NCBI GenBank assembly: GCA_965248815.1
Contig: CBDFKK010000008.1
Coordinates: 1,426,001 to 1,490,000 of the forward strand
Origin: CBDFKK01 sp965248815
GTDB lineage: Bacteria; Pseudomonadota; Alphaproteobacteria; SMXP01
Reading direction: 5' to 3'
Length of the DNA stretch: 64,000 nt
Positions 43,916 to 52,020 of this stretch are shown here, one piece after another. Within the stretch, counting starts at the first letter, position 1, and every line of letters starts with the position of its first letter. The translations under genes and the position numbers were made by a program. The notes beneath the pieces are model-generated. The model worked only from the letters and a program-made list of their open reading frames with translations. It had not been told where the DNA came from and ran no database searches.

Positions 43916-43949
43916 TATACATCGCAATCCGGTATACATCGCAATCCGG
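43916..43949 (+). repeat. 17-bp exact tandem duplication upstream of trcR
   Basis: TATACATCGCAATCCGG occurs twice back to back, 145 bases before the trcR start codon. It lies in the 244-base gap between the quinone oxidoreductase and trcR. Each unit contains TATAC, which could serve as a weak -10 element, so the duplication may affect promoter use. Confidence 0.85.
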
Positions 43950-44093
43950 TTGCTTGGCTGAGTTAAGCCAACGGTACTGGAAAGTCTTTGGATTCAACCA
44001 AAAAGTGGCTCTTTATAGCCGGTGACAACCGGGAATTCGGGCCATCTTGCGGGCTTCGGTACAAACAGCCCCAGAAGATTGAGAGGAAGAGCC

Positions 44094-44984
44094 ATGGCGC
44101 AGCCCCTTATGCCCAAGGCGACAGCCGTTTGGTTAGTCGACCACACGTCATTGACCTTTGACCAAATTGGGGATTTCTGCGGACTACATCCCCTTGAAGT
44201 GAAAGGCATTGCCGACGGCGATGTTGCGCAGGGCATTAAAGGGCACGACCCCATCACCAGCGGTCAATTGACCAGAGATCTAATCGAGAAGGGTCAAGAA
44301 GACGCGGACTTTAAACTAGAGCTAGTCGAATCCGTCCATGACGTGCCCGAGCAGCCGCGGCGGCGCGGACCGCGCTATACGCCATTGTCCCGGCGTCAGG
44401 ACCGCCCTGATGCCATTTACTGGATGATCCGCAATCATCCTGAAATCACTGACGCGCAAATTGCTAAACTGATCGGCACGACAAAGCCCACGATTCAATC
44501 GATCCGCGATAGAACCCACTGGAACTCGGCAAATTTGAAGCCGGTTGATCCGGTAACTCTAGGCTTGAGTACGCAGATTGAGCTGGACGATGTGGTGCAA
44601 AAAGCCGCCATCAAGAAAGCCCGTGCCGATGAGCGCGAGCACAAGAAGGCGGCTAAAGCCGGCAAGCTCAAATCGACCGAAGAATCCTTGGCGCCTCAGC
44701 CCGCCGAAGAACCCGCCGTGGCTGAGATTGTCGAGGCACCGCCTCTTGCTGAGATCGTCGAAGCCCCGCCGCCCCCGCCAGAGGCCCCCAAGGCGGACCC
44801 CGCGCCCCAAGACGCTTTTACGTTCAAGACGCCTGCGCCGGACGAAGCGGGAGCCGGGGCAGGTGAATCCGCTTCCGACGAAGACGTTGATCCGGAAGAT
44901 AGAACCTATGACGCCGATTCGGTGTTTGCCGGGTTAGACAAGAAACTTGAAAAAGCGAAGAAGCCCGAAAAGGACGAAGGGTAA
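44094..44984 (+). CDS. trcR: TrcR family (DUF1013) cell-cycle transcription regulator
   Basis: A 296-residue protein matching DUF1013, the family of Caulobacter TrcR, reported to travel with RNA polymerase and influence cell-cycle transcription. The conserved domain covers about 1-180: MPKATAVWLVDHTSLTFDQI, CGLHPLEVKGIADG, and a helix-turn-helix-like ITDAQIAKLIGTTKPTIQSI. The remaining tail is Pro/Ala/Glu-rich with a duplicated AEIVEAPP and is likely disordered. GAGAGGAAG upstream is a strong ribosome-binding site. The following SDR gene converges within 16 bases. Confidence 0.9.
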   Translation: MAQPLMPKATAVWLVDHTSLTFDQIGDFCGLHPLEVKGIADGDVAQGIKGHDPITSGQLTRDLIEKGQEDADFKLELVESVHDVPEQPRRRGPRYTPLSRRQDRPDAIYWMIRNHPEITDAQIAKLIGTTKPTIQSIRDRTHWNSANLKPVDPVTLGLSTQIELDDVVQKAAIKKARADEREHKKAAKAGKLKSTEESLAPQPAEEPAVAEIVEAPPLAEIVEAPPPPPEAPKADPAPQDAFTFKTPAPDEAGAGAGESASDEDVDPEDRTYDADSVFAGLDKKLEKAKKPEKDEG

Positions 44985-45000
44985 ACCAGATCTGACAGAT

Positions 45001-45813
45001 CTAATCGGCACCCCCGGCTTCAACGGTATAGCTGAGCGCCAGGCGTCCACCGTCGGCATAAATACATTGTCCGGTGACATAGGCGGCGTCTTCGGAAGCC
45101 AAAAATGCGGCGATCGAGGCAATCTCATCCGGATCGCCAATTCTTCCAAGCGGCGTACGGGCAATGATTTTATCTCGCGCTTCTGCGTCAGACCTCACGC
45201 TTTTCAGAACACCGCTATTGATATTGCCGGGGCCAATCGCATTGACCCGGATACCAAGTGGCGCCAAGGCGAGCGCCATGGCTCGGGTGAGCTGATTGAG
45301 TCCTGCTTTTGACGCTGCATAAGCGACCGAGTCACCGCTCGACGTGACGGCACCGACCGACGACATATTAATGATCGTGTAGCCCGATCCTTCCCGGCTG
45401 GGGCCGCCTTCGGCTTCAATTTGCTTGGCCATTTGTCTTCCAACCGATTGGGACACCAGAAAGGCGGCCTTTAAGTTGACCTTAATCACACGGTCGAATT
45501 CCTGTTCGCTGAGCTCCAAGAAGTCGGCCCCCACGGACACACCTGCATTGTTTATCAAGACATCGATCCGGCCGTAAGTGTCGAGGGTGGCCGCAAGCAT
45601 GTTATGGACGTCTAACCGCTCGCCCACGTCGACATGGACAAAAAGCGCATCACCTCCATTTGAGATAATCTCGTCCTCTGCATCCTTGCCGCACGCTTCG
45701 TCGATTTCCGCGATCACTACTTTGGCGCCCTCGCGAGCGAACCGGCGCGCGCAAGCCAGGCCGATCCCTCGGCCCGATCCCGTAATGACTGCGACTTTTT
45801 CAGAAAAACGCAT
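45001..45813 (-). CDS. Short-chain dehydrogenase/reductase
   Basis: A 270-residue Rossmann enzyme of the classical SDR type. The cofactor motif TGSGRGIGLACARRF is near residue 11, NNAG follows near 91, and the catalytic Ser-Tyr-Lys are in the INMSS and YAASKAG segments. C-terminal PGNINSGVL and GQCIYADGG are usual. Asp-rich EIDE after the second strand suggests NAD rather than NADP preference. The frame opens 99 codons upstream across the acyl-CoA synthetase promoter; the ATG at 45811-45813 is the family start. Substrate unknown; the divergent neighbour is an acyl-CoA synthetase, so an acyl or ketoacyl substrate is possible. Confidence 0.9.
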   Translation of the reverse strand: MRFSEKVAVITGSGRGIGLACARRFAREGAKVVIAEIDEACGKDAEDEIISNGGDALFVHVDVGERLDVHNMLAATLDTYGRIDVLINNAGVSVGADFLELSEQEFDRVIKVNLKAAFLVSQSVGRQMAKQIEAEGGPSREGSGYTIINMSSVGAVTSSGDSVAYAASKAGLNQLTRAMALALAPLGIRVNAIGPGNINSGVLKSVRSDAEARDKIIARTPLGRIGDPDEIASIAAFLASEDAAYVTGQCIYADGGRLALSYTVEAGGAD

Positions 45814-45990
45814 GGGGCCAAGCTCTAGCGCATCTATCTGTGTTTCGGCAATAGCGCGGAAGTCTCGCGCTCCATCACTAATCACGGCAATCGCGCACCT
45901 GACAGTGCGTTGATCCCAGCCCGTAACTTTGTGAAACTCGCGCGGTTCAATGAAGCCCATGCCGGCTTGACCGGGAAAGATGAAACACGA

Positions 45991-47613
45991 ATGACCAGTC
46001 AGTACGACCTTGACCTCGATAAGAATCCTGCGAATTTTCAAGCGCTCACGCCGCTCTCCTTCCTTGAGCGTGCCGCAGCGGCATTCCCTGACAGGCCGGC
46101 CATTGTCCATGGCGAGCTACGCTATACATACAAGGAGTTCTACGCCCGGTGCCGGCAGCTTGCGGCGGCCCTGGTCGACCACGGGATCAAAAAGAATGAA
46201 ACCGTGGCCATTGTCGCCCCCAACGTGCCCGCAATGCTTGAGTGCCATTACGGCGTTCCCATGTCTGGTGCTGTACTCAATACAATCAACACGAGATTGG
46301 ACGCCGCTGCCATCGCTTTCATTCTGGAGCACGGCGACGCCAAAGTGTTGATTGTCGATCGGGAGTTCTCCGCCGTCGTAAAGGAAGCACTCGATCAGTC
46401 ATCCGCCACGCCTACTGTCATTGACATTGACGACCCCGCCTTCGAGGGCGGAGAACTGATTGGCGATGTTGACTACGAAGCTTTCATTGCGAACGGAGAT
46501 GCCGAATTTGATTGGCCTTGGCCCGAAGACGAATGGGACGCGATTAGCCTCAATTACACGTCGGGCACAACCGGCAACCCAAAGGGCGTCGTCTATCATC
46601 ACCGGGGCGCGTATTTGCTGACGGCCGGTAACGTAATAACGACCGCCATGGGACAAAATCCGACTTATCTTTGGACGCTGCCCATGTTTCATTGCAACGG
46701 CTGGTGCTTCACTTGGTCGGTCAGCGTTGTGGCCGGCACTCATATATGTCTGCGCAAAGTTGAAGCGGGAGCAATTTATAGAGCATGCGCAGAGCACAAT
46801 GTGACGCACTTGTGCGGTGCGCCCATTGTTATGGGCATGATCGTCAATGCAACCGACGAGGAGCGCGTGCATCTTGATCGTAGGGTCAGCTTTTTTACGG
46901 CAGCGGCCCCTCCGCCGGCTGCAATACTTGCGGCCATGGACGAAGTCGGTTTTGACGTGACGCACCTCTACGGGCTGACGGAAACCTACGGGCCCGCTGT
47001 GGTCAATTCATGGCACGACGAATGGAATGATCTTCCAAGTGACGAAAGAGCCAATCTCAAAGCCCGGCAGGGCGTGCGTTACGAAGTGCTGGAAGGATTG
47101 TCGGTGCGCGACCCGGAAACGATGGACGAAGTGCCACGCGACGGTGCGACCATTGGCGAGGTCATGTTTCGCGGCAATGTGGTTGTGAAAGGCTACCTAA
47201 AGAATCCGCGGGCGACACAAGAAGCCTTTAGAGATGGATGGTTTCATTCGGGCGACCTGGGGGTCTGGCATCCCGACGGCTATATCCAACTTAAGGACCG
47301 CTCTAAGGACATCATTATTTCAGGAGGTGAGAACATCTCGTCAATTGAAGTCGAAGATGCGCTCTACAAACATCCCACAATCCTCGAAGCGGCGGTTGTC
47401 GCCAGGCCGGATGAAAAATGGGGAGAGACCCCCTGCGCCTTCGTCACTCTCAAGGCCGGTTCAAAACGTACGACGGAAAAGGACTTGATTGATTTTTGCC
47501 GGGAAAATTTGGCGCATTTCAAATGTCCCAAACACATTGTATTCGGCGAGCTGCCCAAAACGTCAACGGGGAAGATTCAGAAATTTAAATTGCGCGACCG
47601 GGTGCCAGCGTGA
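45991..47613 (+). CDS. Medium/long-chain acyl-CoA synthetase (AMP-binding)
   Basis: A 540-residue adenylate-forming enzyme that activates a carboxylic acid to its CoA thioester. The AMP loop LNYTSGTTGNPKGV is near 185, GLTETYGP near 325, the hinge DRSKDIIISGGENIS near 430, and the catalytic lysine in KTSTGKIQK near the C-terminus. Sequence style (MFHCNGWCFTW) matches the group that includes methylmercaptopropionate-CoA ligases and medium-chain ligases; the exact substrate cannot be read. ATG at 45991 fits the family; the frame begins 27 codons earlier. Divergent from the SDR gene. Confidence 0.92.
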   Translation: MTSQYDLDLDKNPANFQALTPLSFLERAAAAFPDRPAIVHGELRYTYKEFYARCRQLAAALVDHGIKKNETVAIVAPNVPAMLECHYGVPMSGAVLNTINTRLDAAAIAFILEHGDAKVLIVDREFSAVVKEALDQSSATPTVIDIDDPAFEGGELIGDVDYEAFIANGDAEFDWPWPEDEWDAISLNYTSGTTGNPKGVVYHHRGAYLLTAGNVITTAMGQNPTYLWTLPMFHCNGWCFTWSVSVVAGTHICLRKVEAGAIYRACAEHNVTHLCGAPIVMGMIVNATDEERVHLDRRVSFFTAAAPPPAAILAAMDEVGFDVTHLYGLTETYGPAVVNSWHDEWNDLPSDERANLKARQGVRYEVLEGLSVRDPETMDEVPRDGATIGEVMFRGNVVVKGYLKNPRATQEAFRDGWFHSGDLGVWHPDGYIQLKDRSKDIIISGGENISSIEVEDALYKHPTILEAAVVARPDEKWGETPCAFVTLKAGSKRTTEKDLIDFCRENLAHFKCPKHIVFGELPKTSTGKIQKFKLRDRVPA

Positions 47614-47700
47614 CTGCGAGCGGCTTGGCAGATTGTACCCAATTTCCGACCCGCACGCGCTCGGCGCCCATTCGCGCTCGAGGTCTGATGGCAAGAAAGC

Positions 47701-47874
47701 CTAGTGCTGTTGTGTCTGGAGACGTGCGATTTCGTCTTTTAGTTTTAGTTTCTTTCGCTTGAGTTCTGCAAGTCTGAGGGTGTCGTAACTTGTGTGCTGC
47801 ATTTCCTCTTCGATAGCTTGTTTGAGTTGACGATGCTTTTCTGTGAGTTCAGTCAGATGAGCTTGAACCGTCAT
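47701..47874 (-). CDS. YdcH/DUF465 family small protein
   Basis: A 57-residue protein too short for most gene callers. It is a charged helical hairpin: MTVQAHLTELTEKHRQLKQ in the first helix and LAELKRKKLKLKDEIARLQ in the second, the signature of DUF465. GGAGGT lies about seven bases upstream of the ATG, strong support for translation. Another DUF465 gene on the plus strand is 780 bases away (48658). The upstream gap holds three CACGCGAA repeats. Function unknown. Confidence 0.88.
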   Translation of the reverse strand: MTVQAHLTELTEKHRQLKQAIEEEMQHTSYDTLRLAELKRKKLKLKDEIARLQTQQH

Positions 47875-47960
47875 TCGTTGCTACCTCCGTCCTGTAATTT
47901 ATAAATTGAACCACAAATTTTTCCTCTTGTCAGCGCAAATAATAACGCCGCGAGGCACTT

Positions 47961-48023
47961 CACGCGAATCAAACCAAGACACAACCACGCGAACGTTGCA
48001 CGACAGAAACTCCGCACGCGAAC
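47961..48023. repeat. Three spaced CACGCGAA repeats upstream of the small DUF465 gene
   Basis: CACGCGAA occurs at 47961-47968, 47986-47993 and 48015-48022, with CACGCGAAC exact for the last two. Spacing is 25 and 29 bases. They lie 90-150 bases upstream of the DUF465 start (minus strand GTTCGCGTG) and reach the stop of the TIGR02444 gene. They could be operator sites; no regulator is known. Confidence 0.55.
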
Positions 48024-48538
48024 TAAACGGTAAATGAGGCGTTAATTAATACGCCAAACAATTCGTTAAGACGGCCGTCGGCCGCTTGACCAACGCACTT
48101 TATGTAGTTTTCGAAATTCTCTTTCGCTTGTGTCCTGGACGCAGGAAACTCCGGCGCACGCTCCAACAAATCAGACAACAGTCTTTGCTCATGCCATTCG
48201 GCTTCGAGCTCCAGATCCTTCACGGCCTGACGCAAATGAGCTTCGGGCCCCTCGGCGGCCTCAATCTTGTCCTTGAGCACGCGGCGCACCTGACGCAGAG
48301 GCTGAACGACAGCAACGTTCCAGTCTTGAGAAACATCCACCATTAATGCCAGCTCTTGATCGCTGAGCACACCATAGCCTGTGGCACCGGCCCAACAGCA
48401 AAATAGTAAACAATTGACATCGAGCCCGTAGTCGTCTTGGAGCGATAAACAGGCGCTTTCAACTCCATCTGCGCGGTAAGTTTCGAGAGAAAAAGGCCAG
48501 AATTCCTTGGTTTCTCCAACACCTAACGGTTTAGACAT
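48023..48538 (-). CDS. TIGR02444 family protein
   Basis: A 171-residue, mostly helical protein with the family pattern FWPFSLETYRADGVESACL and DDYGLDVNCLLFCCW near the N-terminus. The function is unknown; the fold may be related to helical cysteine-bearing proteins. The ATG at 48536-48538 has AGGGGG upstream and replaces a start seven codons earlier. It is transcribed away from the second DUF465 gene and toward the first, about 150 bases apart. Confidence 0.85.
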   Translation of the reverse strand: MSKPLGVGETKEFWPFSLETYRADGVESACLSLQDDYGLDVNCLLFCCWAGATGYGVLSDQELALMVDVSQDWNVAVVQPLRQVRRVLKDKIEAAEGPEAHLRQAVKDLELEAEWHEQRLLSDLLERAPEFPASRTQAKENFENYIKCVGQAADGRLNELFGVLINASFTV

Positions 48539-48583
48539 GGGCCCCCTGCAAGAGTTCAAAAAATGCCAATCCGAGTGACTTTA

Positions 48584-48592
48584 TGCTATAAT
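48584..48592 (+). promoter_or_regulatory. Extended -10 promoter for the second DUF465 gene
   Basis: TGCTATAAT is a perfect extended -10 element (TGN plus TATAAT), 66 bases before the start codon at 48658. No good -35 is present, as is usual for extended -10 promoters. It is rare for such a perfect hexamer to occur in this region. Confidence 0.5.
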
Positions 48593-48657
48593 AAACAAGC
48601 CTGATGAGAGAGGCACTCTCGGCTAGTCCAGGATGAAAAATCTAAACGGGAAAGGTC

Positions 48658-48870
48658 ATGATGCCGCGGCAAACCGTTGAACCAAAGCTTGGTGCCCGCC
48701 TATCTAATCTCAGACTTGAACATAGCGACCTTGATAGCGCGATCAAAGCACTCGAAGATGGCGGGCCAGCAAACGAACTGCAAATCAAACGTCTCAAGAA
48801 GCGCAAGCTTCAACTCAAAGACGAAATCGTTCGAATAGAAGATTACATAACTCCTGACATTATTGCTTGA
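48658..48870 (+). CDS. YdcH/DUF465 family small protein, second copy
   Basis: A 70-residue charged helical hairpin with LGARLSNLRLEHSDLDSAIKAL followed by the diagnostic IKRLKKRKLQLKDEIVRIE. It matches DUF465 and shares its second helix with the 57-residue protein at 47701. The start is ATGATG; AAAGGTC lies upstream. It converges on the diguanylate cyclase gene with 9 bases between stops. Confidence 0.88.
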   Translation: MMPRQTVEPKLGARLSNLRLEHSDLDSAIKALEDGGPANELQIKRLKKRKLQLKDEIVRIEDYITPDIIA

Positions 48871-48879
48871 GCCAAGCAG

Positions 48880-49602
48880 TCAGGCTTTGCGTCGGGCCTT
48901 TTGCTGATACATCGCTTCATCAGCACGAGCCAATGCATCGTTGGCGTCTTCACCGCGCTGAAAACTGTAAGCGCCGTGGGAGACGCTTAAGTTGAGTTTT
49001 TGGCCGTTCCAAACAAGCGGCCGGCGGCTAATCAAATCTGCAAGCAGACTGGCCTTTTTGACCGCAGCATCGAGATTGCCGCGGGCTAAAATAATACCGA
49101 ATTCATCGCCGCCCAATCGTCCGACAGCGTCCGAGGCTCGGACATTTTTCTCGAGCAACGTCGCGACATGACTCAGCGCCGCGTCGCCGGCGGCATGGCC
49201 GTGGGTGTCATTGATCTGCTTCAAATTATCTAAATCCAAATAAACAAGACTCGCCTGTACTTCATAGCGTTCCGAGAACGCCATGATTCGCGTGAGCTCG
49301 CGCAAGAAAGCGCGGCGATTGAGCGTGGGAACCAAGGGGTTCGCATCGGCCAATTGCTCAAGCTCAATGAGACGCGATTTGTTTGAGGCGAGCTCGCGGC
49401 GCAGACTATCGACCTCTGCCATAAGCGACATGATGGCTTCGCGAACTTTTGGCGTAAGCTCAGCCTCTGATAGACCCAAAATGGAAGCGGTGTCCTGCAA
49501 CGGCGCAACGGGCGCACCATTCGATGTCGCCGATGTTGCGGCATTGGACGGTTTCGAAACCGGCGCGGCCGTGCTTACTGAAGTTGATCTCTGTATCTTC
49601 AT
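48880..49602 (-). CDS. GGDEF domain protein, probable diguanylate cyclase
   Basis: A 240-residue soluble protein. The first 70 residues are low-complexity Ser/Ala/Pro; a helical segment (about 60-95) precedes a GGDEF domain (about 100-238). The active site is GRLGGDEFGI with all four catalytic residues, and NDTHGHAAGDAALS is the substrate region. No I-site RxxD was found five residues upstream, where NVRASDAV reads RASD, which may serve as an I-site. It should make c-di-GMP. No sensor domain is visible. Start at 49602 is weakly supported; the frame continues upstream to 49680. Confidence 0.86.
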   Translation of the reverse strand: MKIQRSTSVSTAAPVSKPSNAATSATSNGAPVAPLQDTASILGLSEAELTPKVREAIMSLMAEVDSLRRELASNKSRLIELEQLADANPLVPTLNRRAFLRELTRIMAFSERYEVQASLVYLDLDNLKQINDTHGHAAGDAALSHVATLLEKNVRASDAVGRLGGDEFGIILARGNLDAAVKKASLLADLISRRPLVWNGQKLNLSVSHGAYSFQRGEDANDALARADEAMYQQKARRKA

Positions 49603-49793
49603 TGGAATCTGTATTTCTGCCTCAAATTCCCCTGTTCGCGACAAAAACGCGGCCACACACTGCCTTGTTATCATTAACAAAGCCTGAAGCGATGCTTGTG
49701 GCTTGCTCTATCATAGCGGTTTGCCAACACATAGGCATCACATATACTCCGCGCCTCTCCTAGCGCAAATTAACCTTACAGAGGATGACAAGG

Positions 49794-50285
49794 ATGACAG
49801 AATCCGGAGCCCAAGTGGCCATTCTGATGGGAAGTCAGTCGGACTGGCCGACCCTTTCCCATGCTGCCACCACGCTCGACAGCCTTGGAATCAAACATGA
49901 GGCACGAATCGCTTCGGCACACCGCACGCCAGATCGCGTCGCCGACTATGCGCAAAGCGCTAAGGACCGTGGCATCAAGGTGATCATCGCAGGAGCGGGC
50001 GGCGCTGCGGCATTACCAGGCGTGATTGCTGCACTTACCGCATTGCCCGTCTTCGGCGTGCCTATCGAGAGCCAAGCGCTCAAAGGCATGGACAGTCTAC
50101 TCTCGATGGTTCAGATGCCAGGCGGTATTCCCGTGGGAACATTGGCAATTGGTAAGGCTGGCGCCATCAATGCGGCGTTGCTGGCTGGGGCCGTTCTTGC
50201 ACTCGGCGATGAGCACATCGCACGAGCCTTGGATGATTATCGGGCACGGCAAGCCGATCGAGTGCCCGAGATTCCTACCGATTAA
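49794..50285 (+). CDS. purE: N5-carboxyaminoimidazole ribonucleotide mutase PurE
   Basis: A 163-residue class I PurE that rearranges N5-CAIR to CAIR in purine synthesis. MGSQSDWPTL, SAHRTPDR and GAGGAAALPG are the active-site motifs, and the PIESQALKGMDSLLS segment is typical. The ATG at 49794 has GAGG ten bases upstream; ATG at 49785 is an alternative. TTAACC lies in the upstream gap. Class I PurE needs PurK to make its substrate, yet no purK follows; COQ9 converges instead. Confidence 0.95.
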   Translation: MTESGAQVAILMGSQSDWPTLSHAATTLDSLGIKHEARIASAHRTPDRVADYAQSAKDRGIKVIIAGAGGAAALPGVIAALTALPVFGVPIESQALKGMDSLLSMVQMPGGIPVGTLAIGKAGAINAALLAGAVLALGDEHIARALDDYRARQADRVPEIPTD

Positions 50286-50312
50286 TTGCAGTCCGGTCTT
50301 GCCTGTTCGGAA

Positions 50313-50981
50313 CTAGCGCTTAATCCCGTAGCGCAGAGCACCAAGTACGCTCCACGGCGACGGCAATTTGTCGAATGTGGTACGCACGCGTGCTTTGATG
50401 GTCTCGAATTCCATCACATTATCAATGCGCCGGGATAGGAAGTCCCAACTTTTCTGCGCGCCGTCTGACTCATCGCCAAGCCAATACAAAAGAGTGGATG
50501 AATAAACACCCGCCAGCGTTGCGCGCTTGGTGTAGAAGTTGATGTCCGTGGACCGATCTCCAATACCATGCCAAATGGCATCGCAAGTGCCGTATATGAG
50601 CTGCGACGCCAGGATCACATTCTGCGGAAGAGCAAGGTATGCCGCGATGCGTTTAGCGACGTCTTTGTGCGGGCTTAGAAGTTCTATTCTCGTGCGAACC
50701 GCAAAGGAAATGCGTTCGCGCACGCGCATGGCATCGAGGTCGGTTCCGTCAAGCGCGCGAAGCAGCCTCATATCAATCTCTTGAGAGTAGAAATGGATGA
50801 GATCCTGCACGCCCTTGGGGAACGACAACTTGTCGTGACCGTCCGGAACGGCCGCCTTCTTGGCGGCTTGTTGTAGCATTGAGTCCGTCCAACCCGCAGA
50901 CGCAGCCAATGTCAGGGCACAATCCAGAATTTTCCGACGCACGTCATCGGGATCGTGAGGTTCTTGCGTTCTAACTGTCAT
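50313..50981 (-). CDS. COQ9 family ubiquinone biosynthesis protein
   Basis: A 222-residue protein with the TetR-like fold of COQ9: helix DVRRKILDCALTLAASAGWTDSML followed by AAKKAAVPDGHDKLSFPKGV, and a C-terminal lipid-binding part (YWLGDESDGAQKSWDFLSRRIDNVMEFE). In eukaryotes COQ9 binds lipids and supports the COQ7 hydroxylase. It overlaps the def stop by 4 bases (ATGA), so the two are translationally coupled. The gene neighbours rpsU, as in many alphaproteobacteria. Confidence 0.93.
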   Translation of the reverse strand: MTVRTQEPHDPDDVRRKILDCALTLAASAGWTDSMLQQAAKKAAVPDGHDKLSFPKGVQDLIHFYSQEIDMRLLRALDGTDLDAMRVRERISFAVRTRIELLSPHKDVAKRIAAYLALPQNVILASQLIYGTCDAIWHGIGDRSTDINFYTKRATLAGVYSSTLLYWLGDESDGAQKSWDFLSRRIDNVMEFETIKARVRTTFDKLPSPWSVLGALRYGIKR

Positions 50982-51559
50982 CCGTCAGCCTCGCTTGGTT
51001 CGTCATCTTCGTCATCGGCGCCCATCCAATGCTGCGCTTCGGATTCGAAGATGAGGTTCGATAGATCCGTCATACGCTGAGGATAGAGTATTCCGTCAAG
51101 ATGATCGCACTCATGTTGAACAACCCGCGCATGAAAGCCCCGGGCTTCCCGTTCGATCAGCCGGCCTGCTTGGTCCACGCCGCTGTAGCGAATATGGGTA
51201 TAGCGGGGAACCAGGCCTCTCATTCCGGGAACCGACAAGCAACCTTCCCATCCGTCTTCCATTTCTTGAGAGGGGAATTCAATTTCCGGATTGATAAGAA
51301 TTGTCAAAGGCACGGACTGCGCATCACCCTCGTCCGTACCCTCTTCGACAGCAACGCGCGCCTTTGGCACATGAAACAAAACGAGCCTTTTGCTTTCATA
51401 GACTTGAGGGGCGGCAAGACCGGCGCCTTGCGCGTCTTGCAGAGTATCCAGCATTTCTTGAATCAGGTACCGAATTTCGGGCGCGGTCGGATCGTCGATG
51501 GGCCTGGCTTTCTGGCCCAGGATCGGGTGTCCCATACGCGCTATCTTTCGAATGGCCAT
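50978..51559 (-). CDS. def: Peptide deformylase
   Basis: A 193-residue metalloenzyme that removes the formyl group from nascent protein N-termini. The three motifs are intact: GAGLAAPQV (about 45-53), EGCLS (metal cysteine, about 104), and QHECDHLDG (two metal histidines and catalytic Glu, about 150). The C-terminus is an acidic tail of about 15 residues. It precedes COQ9 with a 4-base overlap. This is one of possibly several def paralogues. Confidence 0.96.
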   Translation of the reverse strand: MAIRKIARMGHPILGQKARPIDDPTAPEIRYLIQEMLDTLQDAQGAGLAAPQVYESKRLVLFHVPKARVAVEEGTDEGDAQSVPLTILINPEIEFPSQEMEDGWEGCLSVPGMRGLVPRYTHIRYSGVDQAGRLIEREARGFHARVVQHECDHLDGILYPQRMTDLSNLIFESEAQHWMGADDEDDEPSEADG

Positions 51560-51719
51560 ATCCGAAATATGGCCATCGCAGGCAAATTTGTCGAGATCGG
51601 CCGGTTCGTCTAGACGCTAGACACGGCAGTTAGACCCTGCTATGACCGCCCGACTTTTGGGCACAAAGCGGCACCACGCTTGATGCTCTTTCCATGAATG
51701 AGACACAGGTGAGGCTGAC

Positions 51720-51938
51720 GTGCTGATCGTCGTTCGCGAGAATAATATCGACCAGGCTTTGAAGGCGCTGAAAAAGAAAATGCAGCGCGAAGGCACGATC
51801 CGCGAGATGAAACGGCGTAAGTTTTACGAAAAGCCCTCGGAAAAACGTGCGAGACAAAAGGCAGAGGCAATTCGCCGCGCCCGAAAGGTCGCGCGAAAGC
51901 TCGCCCAACGGGAAGGTTTGGCCTTGCCGCGCAGATAA
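51720..51938 (+). CDS. rpsU: 30S ribosomal protein S21
   Basis: A 72-residue ribosomal protein that helps mRNA binding. The N-terminus LIVVRENNIDQALKALKKKM and the basic C-terminal tail (RRARKVARKLAQREG) are typical. The start codon is GTG, with AGGTGAGG upstream. It is followed by a strong bidirectional terminator. Confidence 0.96.
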   Translation: MLIVVRENNIDQALKALKKKMQREGTIREMKRRKFYEKPSEKRARQKAEAIRRARKVARKLAQREGLALPRR

Positions 51939-51976
51939 AGCTAACAACAATAAAAAAAGATACTCTGACCTCCCAT

Positions 51977-52010
51977 GGCCGCTTTCTTTATGAAAGCGGC
52001 CGTATTGTTT
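51977..52010 (+). terminator. Bidirectional intrinsic terminator between rpsU and pntB
   Basis: GGCCGCTTTC-TTTAT-GAAAGCGGCC forms a perfect 10-bp stem with a 5-base loop (51977-52001). GTATTGTTTTT follows on the plus strand for rpsU. On the minus strand the hairpin follows the pntB stop by about 20 bases, with a T-run further on, so it may serve both genes. Confidence 0.9.
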
Positions 52011-52020
52011 TTGGGCCAAA

